A stretch of DNA of 64,000 bases from Methylobacterium marchantiae (lineage in GTDB: Bacteria; Pseudomonadota; Alphaproteobacteria; Rhizobiales; Beijerinckiaceae). Made by a program: the position numbers and the translations under genes. Shown piece by piece: positions 43,218 through 51,931 of this stretch. Numbering within the stretch: position 1 is the first letter of the stretch; each line of letters opens with the position of its first letter. The DNA lies in contig NZ_BPQT01000037.1 in assembly GCF_022179405.1 (NCBI RefSeq), positions 62,001 to 126,000 on the forward strand. The letters run 5' to 3'. The notes under the pieces were generated by a model. That model was not told the origin of the DNA. It did not search any database and worked only from the letters and a program-made list of their open reading frames with translations.

Positions 43218-44180
43218 TCACAGCCGGCGCAGCCAGCTCTCGAACTCCCTCGCGCCGATCGTCGTGCGCGCGTGCAGGAGCCGCCAGGTCCCGTATTTGT
43301 AGAACTCGATCCCGCCCCGCGCCGAGGTGATCGCGCGGGTGACGCCCCAGAGCCCGTTCATCACGTCGTCGACGGCGCCGTAGAGGCGGCAGCGGTTGTA
43401 GAGGCGTTCGTCGAACGTGCCCGCATAATGCTCGATCGCCTCGCGCCGCTCGGGTTCGAAGGCGCAGACCTCGTTGACGAGGGCGCCGACGTCGAACCAG
43501 GGGTCGTTGTCGCCGGCGAGGTCGAAATCGACGAGGCGGACCGCGTCGTGTTCGGTGCCCTCCCCGATCATGATGTTCGAGGCGATGCCGTCATTGTGGC
43601 AGAAGCGCAGGTCGATGCCCGAGGCGTGGATGGCCTCGCGGATCAGGGCGGCCGTCGCCACGAGACCGTCCGTTCCGTCGGGCAGTGGCGCGGCGGCGGC
43701 GCGGGCCTCTTCGGCGAGCCGCGCGATCCGCTCGAACGGGCAGAGGCGATGACCGAGGAGGCCATCGCCGTGGAGACGCTTCTTGGCGTCGAGGGCGCGG
43801 GCCAGCAGGGTGCCGTCCTGGAGGTCGCCGACGCGGGCATAGCGCCAGGGTTCGGGCAGGTAGGCGAGGCCGAGCACCCCGTCCGACTCTTGCAAAACCT
43901 CCGGTCCGACGCCGAGGGCGGCGGCCTTCCGCGCTGCCTGCACCGCCGAGGGCGTGACGTCGCCCGCCATGTCGGCATGGCGGATCTTGAGGAAGACCGG
44001 TGCGCCCTCGGCGAAGACGATCCCGACGCAGTCCGATGCCACGGCCCGGTGGGTCGGGGACGCCACCGGCGCCGCGGCGAGCGCATAGCGCGGATGTCGT
44101 GCGATCCAGTCGGGCCGCGTGGCGATGACGGATTCGACGCGGTGATCGAAAGGGGTGGTGGCCTCGCCGTAGGCGATCAT
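43218..44180 (-). CDS. Choline-kinase-like phosphotransferase, paralogue 1
   Basis: 320-residue APH/choline-kinase-like protein. It has a full catalytic loop (LRFCHNDGIASNIMI, canonical HND) and DFx metal site (VRLVDFDLAGDNDPWFDVG), with an N-lobe that includes PVFLKIRHADMAGDVTPS. The C-terminal EFYKYGTWRLLHARTTIG and SWLRRL are shared with paralogue 2. The start ATG 44180 overlaps the upstream amidohydrolase stop by 4 bp. The substrate is unknown; one gene keeping HND and the other MND suggests division of labour. Confidence 0.82.
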   Translation of the reverse strand: MIAYGEATTPFDHRVESVIATRPDWIARHPRYALAAAPVASPTHRAVASDCVGIVFAEGAPVFLKIRHADMAGDVTPSAVQAARKAAALGVGPEVLQESDGVLGLAYLPEPWRYARVGDLQDGTLLARALDAKKRLHGDGLLGHRLCPFERIARLAEEARAAAAPLPDGTDGLVATAALIREAIHASGIDLRFCHNDGIASNIMIGEGTEHDAVRLVDFDLAGDNDPWFDVGALVNEVCAFEPERREAIEHYAGTFDERLYNRCRLYGAVDDVMNGLWGVTRAITSARGGIEFYKYGTWRLLHARTTIGAREFESWLRRL

Positions 44181-45499
44181 CTCCGCCCTCCGCGCGTCTC
44201 GGTCGGCGACCTGAAGAGCAAGGCGCGTTCCGGGGAGCCGTCTGCGCGGCACAGGCGCCATGCGGCGCGCAAAGCCACCGCGAGCCCGGCTTCGAGATCG
44301 GCCGGCCTCGTCAGTTCGGCCTCGTTATGCGCCACGCCGTCGACGCTGGGCACGAAGACGATGCCGGTCGGGCACAGGCCGAGCAGGCTGATCGCGTCGT
44401 GGCCGGCCACCGTATCCATGCGCAGCGAGCGCAGGGAGGCCTCCTCGGCACAGGTCGAGACGAGGTCGCAGACCGCTTCCGGCAGGGCGCGGATCGGGCG
44501 CAGCGTCCGGCTCGGGATCGACGCCGAGACGCCGGCACGGCGGGCCGCCTCCGCGATGGCCGCCTCCGCCCTCAGGCTCGCCTCGGTGAGCAGGCGGTCG
44601 TCGGCCGAACGCAGTTCGACGCTGAGCTCGACCCGGGCCGGGACGACGTTGGGGGAATTGGGCTCCACCACGATGCGTCCGACCGAGGAATGGACCCGCC
44701 CCGGCCAGCGGTCGGCGATCTCCCTGACCTCGGCGATGAGATGGGCGGCGGCCAGAAGCGCGTCGCGGCGGCGCGGCATCGGCGTCGGGCCGGTATGGGC
44801 CTGCTCCCCGGTGAAGACCACCTCGACCTTCGCCGCGCCCCAGTTGCGGGTGACGATGCCGATGGTCGCCTGCGCCTTTTCCAGGACGAGACCCTGCTCC
44901 ACGTGGAGTTCGAGGTAGCAGGCCGGAAGCGGCGGTGCCCGGTCGGAGCCGAGGAACCCGATCCCGCCCAATGCCTCGCGCAGGGTGATCCCGACATCGT
45001 CGCGGCCCGAGAGCGCGTCCTCTGCGCGGAGCAGGCCCGCATAGGTGGCGCTGCCGAGGATGCTCGGGCGGAAGCGTGCGCCCTCCTCGCCGGTCCAGTT
45101 CACCGCGCAGAAATCCGCGCCGAAGGTCTCGCCGTTGCGCCTCGCCCGCATCAGGGCCGCGCCGATGCTCGCTGCCGCGACGACCCCGTAGGTCCCGTCG
45201 AACCGGCCCGCCCTCGTCTGGCTGTCGAGATGCGAGCCCATCATCGTCAGCGGGGCGCCGGGGGACCCGGCGAGGCGGAACAGGGCGAACTGGTTGCCGA
45301 TCTCGTCGGTCAGGACCTCCGCGCCGGCTTCGCGGGCGGCATCCGCGAAGAGGTGACGGGCCTCGCCGTCAGCGGGGGAGGCACAGAGGCGGGTGATGCC
45401 GCCGCCGGCGGTCGCCCCGCATGCGGAGATGGCGTCGAAGAGGGCGTGGAACGCGCGTGCCGTCTCGCCCGCCTCAGGAACTGATGAGCTCGATGTCAT
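44177..45499 (-). CDS. M20-family amidohydrolase (N-carbamoyl-amino-acid hydrolase / allantoate amidohydrolase type)
   Basis: 440-residue dinuclear-metal hydrolase of the hydantoinase/carbamoylase family. Metal motifs: MMGSHLDSQTRAGRFDGTYG (His, Asp), VNWTGEEGARFRPSILGSAT (Glu-Glu), ELHVEQGLVLEK, and a C-terminal GHDAISLLGLCPTGIVFVPS. Enzymes of this group cut a carbamoyl or ureido group from N-carbamoyl-amino acids, allantoate or ureidoglycolate, releasing ammonia and carbon dioxide. It starts 26 bp inside the end of the DeoR gene and is coupled to a kinase gene, so it is the first enzyme of this operon. The exact substrate is open. Confidence 0.88.
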   Translation of the reverse strand: MTSSSSVPEAGETARAFHALFDAISACGATAGGGITRLCASPADGEARHLFADAAREAGAEVLTDEIGNQFALFRLAGSPGAPLTMMGSHLDSQTRAGRFDGTYGVVAAASIGAALMRARRNGETFGADFCAVNWTGEEGARFRPSILGSATYAGLLRAEDALSGRDDVGITLREALGGIGFLGSDRAPPLPACYLELHVEQGLVLEKAQATIGIVTRNWGAAKVEVVFTGEQAHTGPTPMPRRRDALLAAAHLIAEVREIADRWPGRVHSSVGRIVVEPNSPNVVPARVELSVELRSADDRLLTEASLRAEAAIAEAARRAGVSASIPSRTLRPIRALPEAVCDLVSTCAEEASLRSLRMDTVAGHDAISLLGLCPTGIVFVPSVDGVAHNEAELTRPADLEAGLAVALRAAWRLCRADGSPERALLFRSPTETRGGRR

Positions 45500-46226
45500 G
45501 CTGGGTGAAATAGTCCAGGAAAGGGTCGGGCGGCGGGCGATCGGTCACGAGGGTGAGTCGCTCGGAGAGCCCGAAGGTGCAGAGATTCGCCTGCCGCCCG
45601 AACTTGCGGGAATCGGCGAGCAGCACGCTCTGCCGCGCCTGGCCGCGCAGGACCTTCCGCAAGGCGGATTCGTGCTCCTCGTAATCCATCCAGCCATGGG
45701 CGATGTCGCAGGCCGCGATGCCCATGAAGGCGAGATCGAAGAAGAAGCGCTGCGCGTAGGCCACCGTCTCGTAGCCAACCAGGGCGTTGTCCCGGGCGCG
45801 CAGCATCCCCGGCGTCAGGTTGACCCGGGCGGGGCCGCTGCCGAGATGGAGCGCCACGTCGATGGAATTCGTGGTGACCGTCAGGTTGCGGCCGCTCAGC
45901 CGCCGCGCGAAGGCGAGCGTCGTGGTGCCGGTATCGATAAAGACCGACATTCCGTCGCGGATCAGCCCCTCCGCATTCGCCGCCACCTTCGCCTTCTCGC
46001 GGGCATTGGTCTTGCCACGCTCGTGGAGCGGCCGGTCCTGGTCCAGGCGAGGCGGCACCGCGCCTCCGTGGATGCGCCTGAGGACGCCGCGCTCCTCCAG
46101 CACCTTGAGGTCGCGCCTGATCGTTTCTTCGGAGACCCTGAGATAGGCGGCGACGTCCGAGACCCCGACCCGTCCCGTCCCGTTCAGACGGGACAGGATC
46201 TCCTGATAGCGATGGTCGGTCAGCAT
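45474..46226 (-). CDS. DeoR/GlpR-family transcriptional regulator
   Basis: 250-residue repressor of the DeoR family. The N-terminal winged helix (RYQEILSRLNGTGRVGVSDVA, RVSEETIRRDLKVLEERGVL) is the family signature. The C-terminal ribose-isomerase-like sensor domain binds a phosphorylated sugar or similar effector (FIDTGTTTLAFARRL; AFMGIAACDIAHGWMDYEE). It heads the amidohydrolase/kinase/phosphatase operon and overlaps the next gene by 26 bp, so it probably controls its own operon in response to a phosphorylated intermediate. Confidence 0.92.
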   Translation of the reverse strand: MLTDHRYQEILSRLNGTGRVGVSDVAAYLRVSEETIRRDLKVLEERGVLRRIHGGAVPPRLDQDRPLHERGKTNAREKAKVAANAEGLIRDGMSVFIDTGTTTLAFARRLSGRNLTVTTNSIDVALHLGSGPARVNLTPGMLRARDNALVGYETVAYAQRFFFDLAFMGIAACDIAHGWMDYEEHESALRKVLRGQARQSVLLADSRKFGRQANLCTFGLSERLTLVTDRPPPDPFLDYFTQHDIELISS

Positions 46227-47010
46227 CGGCGTGGTCGTCTCCCCAATTTGCCGAAGCGTAGCGATTTTGGAGAGAGGAGGCCCCAGGAAAACACGTGTCC
46301 CGAGCTGAATGTCCCATGGAGATTGCAGCCCGCGCCGTCGCGACGGATGGCGATGCCGCAGTGCCGGGGGACGTTTCGTGATCGGCCCTGCGGGGCAGGC
46401 GGCGGGGCCGCATACCGGCGAGGGAGGAACGAGACCGCGGGGCGCGCGTCAGACTCTCGCGACGAGACGGGATGCCGGAAGGACCGGTATCGGGCATATC
46501 CAATAGGCCGGCATGGTCCATCCGCTTCGTCATGCCCGCTTCCGGAATCCGCTCCGCCCTGCCCCGTCATGCGACCTCGGCCGAGGCGCCGCTCTTGCCG
46601 GCCGAGACATCCGCATGAGGCCTCGGCGGCAGAGTGCCTGTCAATCCGATTATGCCCGATTTGTGGGTTTGTTGGATTTTTGCCTGAAATTTCTGCCTTA
46701 TGCTCTCTGTGGGATCAGGCCTGCCCGATTCTATGACCCGATCGGATCTGATCGGGCGTCGGCCAGCGGCTCGCACCCCGCGAGGGACTCTATCCTTGTG
46801 GTTGAAAACAAGGAGAAAAATCTGGATGCCGCAATCTTTCGGTGTGTTTCGAGATATTTTCGCAAGCAAAGGAACCTTTTTCATTCGGCTTCCGAGCTGT
46901 GGCATTGGCTTTGCTGAACCAGCCTGATCTCACAATTCCATGCGCCAGCGCTCCTCCTGCGAGCATACGGCCGAGAGGCGCATGGAACATCAGCATGGGG
47001 ACGTCCGACA
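46227..47010. other. Long intergenic region between the deoR-type and oprB genes
   Basis: 784 bp without a credible gene. The left part (to about 46640) is GC-rich. The right part, about 46640-46920, is clearly AT-richer and probably holds the oprB promoter. It contains an inverted repeat CCCGATC-6-GATCGGG at 46737-46756. Several short ORFs on both strands lack ribosome-binding sites and recognisable products. Confidence 0.45.
46737..46756. promoter_or_regulatory. Inverted repeat CCCGATC-N6-GATCGGG upstream of oprB
   Basis: A 7-6-7 perfect dyad in the AT-richer part of the intergenic region, about 255 bp before the oprB start. The size fits a dimeric-repressor operator or a small hairpin. 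No factor can be named. Confidence 0.35.
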
Positions 47011-48486
47011 ATGCCGACAGACGCGACAGAGAAACCCGGCCCCGCCGCGCTTGGGCATCCGCTCGGCCGCACCGGGCTCTCGGTTCTGCTGGGAGGCGCA
47101 ATCCTCGCCGCAGGCCTGCTCTCCGCCGAGGCCCAGACCGCCTCCCCCGTCGGCGAACTCAACGATCAGACGCAGCCGCGCACCACCCGCGAGGTCGCCT
47201 CGAAACCCACCGATCCCGTCCGCACCGGGCCGCTCGCCCTCTGGGCCACCGAGATGGCGGCGCGCGGACTGACCTTCGACGTCAACATCTACGATTTCTA
47301 CCAGGCCAATCCGAGTGCCGGCCTGCGCACCGGCGAGCAATCGAACTCCGCCTATTTCGTGCTGAGCATGACCGCCGACATGCAGAAGCTCGCCGGCATC
47401 ACCGGCGGCTCGATCAACTTCACGCAGACCTTCTTCGGCCTCGTGCGCAACCTCAACATGGCCGGTGACATCGGCGACACCACGGTGGGCTACCAGCCGC
47501 CCTACAATCCCAACAGCACCCGCCTCTCGCTGCTCACCTACCAGCAGAAGCTCCTCGACGACCGGCTCGTGGTCGAGATCGGCCGCACCCATCCCGACCG
47601 CTATTACGGTCTGCCGCCCTGCAACTCGATCAATTCCTGCTTCCAGGACATGTTCTACTTCAATGCCGGCTTCACCTCGCCGCTCTACGGCGTCTGGGGC
47701 GCCAACCTCGCCTACAAGCTCTCGCCGACCACCTACATCCAGGCCGGCGCCTTCAGCGTGAACCCGAACACCAACGTCCTGTCGGGCTACGATTTCGGCT
47801 ACGAGCGCCTGTCGGGCGCGGTGGTCATGACCGAGATCGGCCGCAAGACCGACTATACGATGGAAGCCTATCCGGGCCGCGTCTCGCTCACCGGCTTCTA
47901 CAACACCGCCGACCACGACGATAACTTCAAGACCATCGCCGGCACCTCGAAGGGGCTCAACCCCGGCACCCCGTCGCTGCAGAAATCCGGCACGTCGGGC
48001 GTGGTCCTCACCGGCACCCAGACCCTGTGGCGGGCCGATGGCGGACGCGATGCGGGCAACCCGCACCCCACCGCGATCTCGGCCTATACCGGCACCGGCT
48101 ACGCCTTCGATCCGACGATCCCGATCCGGTTCAACTCCTTCGCCGGTCTTCTCCTGCAGGCGCCCGACCAGAGCCGGCCCAACGACACCTACGGCATCAA
48201 GGCCAACTGGCAGCGGCTGAACGAGAACTACGCCGCCTTCCTGTCCGATGCGAACTTCATCTCGGGCGGCACCGGCGAGCCCTATTCGCGCGACAAGTTC
48301 GTGTTCGAGGTCAACGCCCACTTCGATCTCGGCAAGGGCATCGTGCTCGAGCCGGTGGTCCAGTACGTCGTCAACCCGAACTCGTTCTGGAACCCCTACA
48401 CCGCGCGCCGCGCCAAGGACGGGTTCTACGGCGGCTTCACCCTCGTCGTGCCGCTGGGCACGCTGCTCGGTCTCGCGCCGGGCTAA
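47011..48486 (+). CDS. OprB-family carbohydrate-selective porin
   Basis: 491-residue outer-membrane beta-barrel. The signal region (TGLSVLLGGAILAAGLLSAE ending EAQTAS) precedes an aromatic-rich barrel. Motifs include LTFDVNIYDFYQANPSAG, EIGRTHPDRYYGLPPC, GAFSVNPNT, GYDFGYERLSGAV and a terminal strand KDGFYGGFTLVVPLGTLLGL. OprB porins let sugars diffuse across the outer membrane. A GGGGA ribosome-binding site precedes the ATG. The stop codon TAA lies within the first bases of family-2 repeat copy D, so insertion of the repeat may have set the protein's end. Confidence 0.88.
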   Translation: MPTDATEKPGPAALGHPLGRTGLSVLLGGAILAAGLLSAEAQTASPVGELNDQTQPRTTREVASKPTDPVRTGPLALWATEMAARGLTFDVNIYDFYQANPSAGLRTGEQSNSAYFVLSMTADMQKLAGITGGSINFTQTFFGLVRNLNMAGDIGDTTVGYQPPYNPNSTRLSLLTYQQKLLDDRLVVEIGRTHPDRYYGLPPCNSINSCFQDMFYFNAGFTSPLYGVWGANLAYKLSPTTYIQAGAFSVNPNTNVLSGYDFGYERLSGAVVMTEIGRKTDYTMEAYPGRVSLTGFYNTADHDDNFKTIAGTSKGLNPGTPSLQKSGTSGVVLTGTQTLWRADGGRDAGNPHPTAISAYTGTGYAFDPTIPIRFNSFAGLLLQAPDQSRPNDTYGIKANWQRLNENYAAFLSDANFISGGTGEPYSRDKFVFEVNAHFDLGKGIVLEPVVQYVVNPNSFWNPYTARRAKDGFYGGFTLVVPLGTLLGLAPG

Positions 48487-48596
48487 GCAGGTTTCGCAAA
48501 AGTGGTCACCGGTTTGCGTCCTGAAACCTGCGACACGTCAAAGGCCCGAGCGAGGTGAAGCGTTGGCTTGCCAATGCGAACCCGCTCAGGCATCGG
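48483..48596 (+). repeat. Dispersed repeat, family 2, copy D
   Basis: Starts CTAAGCAGGTTTCGC and runs to AACCCGCTCAGGCATCG, matching copy C (22114-22223, opposite orientation) almost throughout. The internal GTGGTCACCGG spacer is identical, but one arm of the internal inverted repeat is changed (GGTTTGCGTCCTGAAACC). Its second to fourth bases, TAA, form the stop codon of oprB. Confidence 0.88.
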
Positions 48597-48608
48597 GCCG
48601 GAAGATGT

Positions 48609-48643
48609 AGAGCCGGTTCCGCACGGGCGGGACCGGCTCTTTT
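48609..48643 (+). terminator. Intrinsic terminator of oprB
   Basis: Stem GAGCCGGTTCCGC/GCGGGACCGGCTC (one G-U pair), loop of about 4 bases, followed by TCTTTTCG. It lies beyond repeat copy D, so the repeat would be transcribed as part of the oprB 3' untranslated region. Confidence 0.85.
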
Positions 48644-48749
48644 CGTTGGCGAGAGAAACTTCGTTGGTGCGAGAGACCTGCGCAAAACAGCGTATGGCGC
48701 ATGCCCGGCGCTCCCGGCATCGCAGGTCGAACAACCATCAGGGACCCGC

Positions 48750-49526
48750 ATGATCGCCGCCGTCGATGCCCTCCACCGCTACCCGATCAAGGGTCTCTCG
48801 GCCGAACCCCTGGCCACGATGGCGCTCAGTCGCGACGCCGGGCTGGCCCATGACCGGGAATATGCCCTGGCGCTCGGGACCACGGAATTCGATCCCGGAC
48901 AGCCGGAACCCCTCGACAAGGGGTTCTTCCTGATGCTGCGCAAGAACACGGCGCTCGCCGCCCTGTCCACGCGGTTCGTCCCCGAGACCGCGCATCTCAC
49001 GATCCGGCGCGGCGGGGAGGACGTCTTCGCGGCCGATCTCTCCACCGGGACGGGGCGGGCGGCGACGGAGGATTTCTTCGCCGATTACCTTGGCGAGGAG
49101 ACCTGCGGGCGGCCTCGCCTCGTCCGCGCGGAGAACCACAAGTTCACCGATGCCAGCGTGCTCTCACCGGTGATGATGCGGGCGGTCTCGGTGGTGAACC
49201 TCGCCTCGGTGCGCGCTCTCTCGGAGGCGACGGGGCGCGATCTCGACCCCCTGCGCTTTCGCGCCAACATCCATCTCGACGGGCTGGCGCCGTGGCAGGA
49301 GCTGGACTGGGTTGGGCGCGAACTGAGCATCGGCCCGGTGCGCTTTCGCGGTCTCGCCCGGACGCCGCGCTGCGGCGCCGTCAATGTCAATCCGGTCACG
49401 GCCGAGCGCGACGCCAACCTGCCCAAGGCGATCATGCAGCATGTCGGCCATGTCGACCTCGGTATCTATCTCGAAGTCGTCGAGGGCGGGACGATCGCGA
49501 CGGCGGATCGCCTCACCCTCGATTGA
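48750..49526 (+). CDS. MOSC-domain protein (molybdenum-cofactor-sulfurase C-terminal type)
   Basis: 258-residue protein with the N-terminal MOSC beta-barrel (AVDALHRYPIKGLSAEPLAT) and a C-terminal MOSC domain. The conserved cysteine is in GLARTPRCGAVNVNPVTAERD. LRFRANIHLDGLAPWQELDW is the common core motif. Relatives bind or reduce with molybdenum cofactor (mARC/YcbX-type). ATG 48750 is chosen at the start of homology; the open frame upstream covers repeat and terminator sequences. It faces the amidase gene (9-bp gap). Confidence 0.9.
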   Translation: MIAAVDALHRYPIKGLSAEPLATMALSRDAGLAHDREYALALGTTEFDPGQPEPLDKGFFLMLRKNTALAALSTRFVPETAHLTIRRGGEDVFAADLSTGTGRAATEDFFADYLGEETCGRPRLVRAENHKFTDASVLSPVMMRAVSVVNLASVRALSEATGRDLDPLRFRANIHLDGLAPWQELDWVGRELSIGPVRFRGLARTPRCGAVNVNPVTAERDANLPKAIMQHVGHVDLGIYLEVVEGGTIATADRLTLD

Positions 49527-49535
49527 GGCGGGCGA

Positions 49536-51092
49536 TCACCCCTGCCTGACGAGGCTCGGCGCCTTGCGGTAGCCGGTGGCGGCCTCGTAGGCATAGGCGA
49601 AGCCGAGGAGGTCGGCCTCGCTCCACATCCGGCCCACGAAGATCAGGTTGAACGGCGAGCCGCTGGCATAGGCCCCGGCCGGCAGCGTCACGCCCGGCAG
49701 GCCGGCGATGTTGATCTCGCAGACCGTGGTCTCGTCGATGGCGAGGCCGCCATGCAGGGGTGGCAATTCGTTGCGCATCTGCGGGAAGACCAGGCCGTCG
49801 AGCCCATGCTCGTTCATGACCCTGTCGAAGATGTCGAGATAAGCCTCTCTGAGGGCAAGGAATTCCGACAGATCGGGCGGGCGCGTCGGATCGGCGAGGA
49901 TCGCCTCGAAGACCGGGTACTGGTGGAGGTAGCGCAGCACGCCCTTGGGGCCGAACGCATCCTCCTCCGCCGTCGCCTCGGCGAAGGCCGCGACGCTCCG
50001 CAATGCCGCGCTCGACCCGAGGCGCTGCAGGTAGAGATGCAAGTCGTAGGGCACGGATTCCATGCCGCGGGCGTCGAAATAATTAAGACCCTCGGTGGGT
50101 TCGGCGAGTGCTGCGAAGCCCGTATCGGCGAAGGGGTCGGCGATCAGGGTGGCGCCGCAGGCGGCGATCTCGTCTTGTGCCCGCTCGTAGAGGGTCGCGG
50201 CTTCCGCCGAGAGCGGCAGGTCGCGCCAGCCAGGTCCGAACAGGCCGAGGCGTTTGCCCCGGAGCCCGTCCTTGTCGAGCTTAGAGGTGTAACCGCCCTT
50301 GGGACGGCGGCCGATGCCCGCCACGGTCTTCGGATCGGCGGCGGTGTAGCCGGCGAGCACGTCGAGGGTGAGCGCCGCGTCGCGGACGCAGCGGGCGATG
50401 GGCCCGACGACGTCGCGGGTGCTGCCGGCCAGCGGCACCACGCCGGCATTGGGGACGAGGGCGAAGGTCGGCTTGATGCCGACCAGCCCCTGCGCCGAGG
50501 CCGGGTTCTGGATCGAGCCGCCGGTCTCCTCGGCGAGGCCGAGCACCGCGAGGCTGGCACCCACCGCCGTGGCGGTGCCAGCGCTGCTGCCGCCGGGCAG
50601 GCAATCGGGCGCCGCCGAATTCAGGGTCGGCCCGGCCCAGCTGTCGTTGGCGTGGCTGCCGGTGGCGCTCAAGACCGGCACGTTGGTCTTGCCGAGCATG
50701 ACGCAGCCGGCCGCCCTCATCCGCGCCACGACGGGCGAGTCTGTCTCGGGGATCAGATCGACGCCGCCGGCCTCGGCGCTGAGGAAGCGCCAGCCCGCCG
50801 TGGTCGGCAGTCCGGCCATGTCCATCGGGTCCTTGATCACCACGGGGACGCCCGCCAGCGGTCCGAGCGTCTCGCCGGCGGCGCGGCGCGCGTCGATGGC
50901 GCGGGCATCGTCGAGGGCCTGCGGGTTCATGACGATGAGGGCGTTGTAATGCGGGTTGTAGGCGGCGATCCGGTCGAGGAAGGCCAGGGTCAGCGCTTCC
51001 GAGGTGACGCCGCTGGCGAAGGCGTCGGCGGCGTCGGCCAGGGTCATCTCGACGAGATCGAGGGCGGGGATTGCGGTCGGGGCAGCATCCAT
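49536..51092 (-). CDS. Amidase (amidase-signature family)
   Basis: 518-residue Ser-cisSer-Lys hydrolase. Catalytic Lys in GPLAGVPVVIKDPMDMAG, and the signature LPGGSSAGTATAVGASLAVL with the nucleophile region EETGGSIQNPASAQGLVG. Its place directly after a urea/amide transporter operon (56 bp from urtE, same strand) suggests it hydrolyses an imported or nitrile-derived amide to acid and ammonia. The family also includes Glu-tRNA(Gln) amidotransferase, but no gatB/gatC genes are adjacent and the sequence is of the general amidase type. Confidence 0.88.
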   Translation of the reverse strand: MDAAPTAIPALDLVEMTLADAADAFASGVTSEALTLAFLDRIAAYNPHYNALIVMNPQALDDARAIDARRAAGETLGPLAGVPVVIKDPMDMAGLPTTAGWRFLSAEAGGVDLIPETDSPVVARMRAAGCVMLGKTNVPVLSATGSHANDSWAGPTLNSAAPDCLPGGSSAGTATAVGASLAVLGLAEETGGSIQNPASAQGLVGIKPTFALVPNAGVVPLAGSTRDVVGPIARCVRDAALTLDVLAGYTAADPKTVAGIGRRPKGGYTSKLDKDGLRGKRLGLFGPGWRDLPLSAEAATLYERAQDEIAACGATLIADPFADTGFAALAEPTEGLNYFDARGMESVPYDLHLYLQRLGSSAALRSVAAFAEATAEEDAFGPKGVLRYLHQYPVFEAILADPTRPPDLSEFLALREAYLDIFDRVMNEHGLDGLVFPQMRNELPPLHGGLAIDETTVCEINIAGLPGVTLPAGAYASGSPFNLIFVGRMWSEADLLGFAYAYEAATGYRKAPSLVRQG

Positions 51093-51148
51093 GGCGGGAT
51101 GTCTCCTTGGCGTTGGGGAAGAGGGGCGACAGGACGATCGGGACGGCG

Positions 51149-51931
51149 TCAGGCCATGCCGACGAACTCCTCGATCATCGTCCGGTCGCGGGCGATTTCG
51201 GGCGGGATCTCGCGGGTGATGACGCCCTTCTGCAGGATCAGCACCCGCTCGGAGAGGCCGGCGATGAAGGTGAGGTTCTGCTCCACGAGCAGGATCGTCA
51301 GGTTGCGGGCCCGCCCGATCGCCTGCAGGGTCTCGATGATCTCCTCGATGATCGAGGGCTGGATCCCCTCGGTCGGCTCGTCGAGGAGGAGGATGCGGGG
51401 ATTGCCGCAGAGGCAGCGGGCCAGCGCCAGCAATTGCTGCTCGCCCCCGGAGAGCGCCCCGCCCGGCCGGTCGAGATAGGCCTTCAGCCGGGGAAAGACG
51501 GCGAGGATGTCCGCGATGGTCTCGTCCTCGTTTCGGTCGGAGAGGAGGCAGCCCATGCGCAGGTTCTCACGCACGCTCAGGGTCGCGAAGATTTCCCGTC
51601 CCTGGGGCACGAACCCCATGCCGAGCCGCGCCCGCGACGTCGGCGAGCGTCTGGCGATGTCCTCGTCCCCGAGCCGGATGCGGCCGGCGGTGACGGGAAG
51701 GTAGCCCATCAGCGTGCGCAGCAGGGTCGTCTTGCCCATGCCGTTATGGCCGAGGATGCCCACGAACTCGCCCTCTCCCACGGCGAGCGATACGCCGCCG
51801 AGGATCGGGATGCGGCCGTAGCCGGAATGGAGGCCGTCGACGGCGAGGAGCGCGGGCTTCACCGCCGCGGCGGCGACGTTCGGGCAGGTCGAGAGCGGGA
51901 TGGGCTCGATCGCGTTCATCGGGTGGCTCAC
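51149..51931 (-). CDS. urtE: Urea/amide ABC transporter ATP-binding protein UrtE
   Basis: 260-residue ABC ATPase of the LivF/UrtE branch. Walker A ILGHNGMGKTTLLRTLMGYL, signature GGALSGGEQQLLALARCL, Walker B RILLLDEPTEGIQPSI with the EGIQPSII sequence typical of UrtE, and the switch VEQNLTFI. About 28 extra residues precede the usual start. GTG 51931 overlaps the urtD stop by 4 bp; ATG 51919 is an alternative. Last transporter gene before the amidase. Confidence 0.92.
   Translation of the reverse strand: MSHPMNAIEPIPLSTCPNVAAAAVKPALLAVDGLHSGYGRIPILGGVSLAVGEGEFVGILGHNGMGKTTLLRTLMGYLPVTAGRIRLGDEDIARRSPTSRARLGMGFVPQGREIFATLSVRENLRMGCLLSDRNEDETIADILAVFPRLKAYLDRPGGALSGGEQQLLALARCLCGNPRILLLDEPTEGIQPSIIEEIIETLQAIGRARNLTILLVEQNLTFIAGLSERVLILQKGVITREIPPEIARDRTMIEEFVGMA

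Noticed and set aside
46513-46917. Short ORFs on both strands before oprB
   Set aside because: No ribosome-binding sites, no domains, and they overlap each other; treated as non-coding leader.
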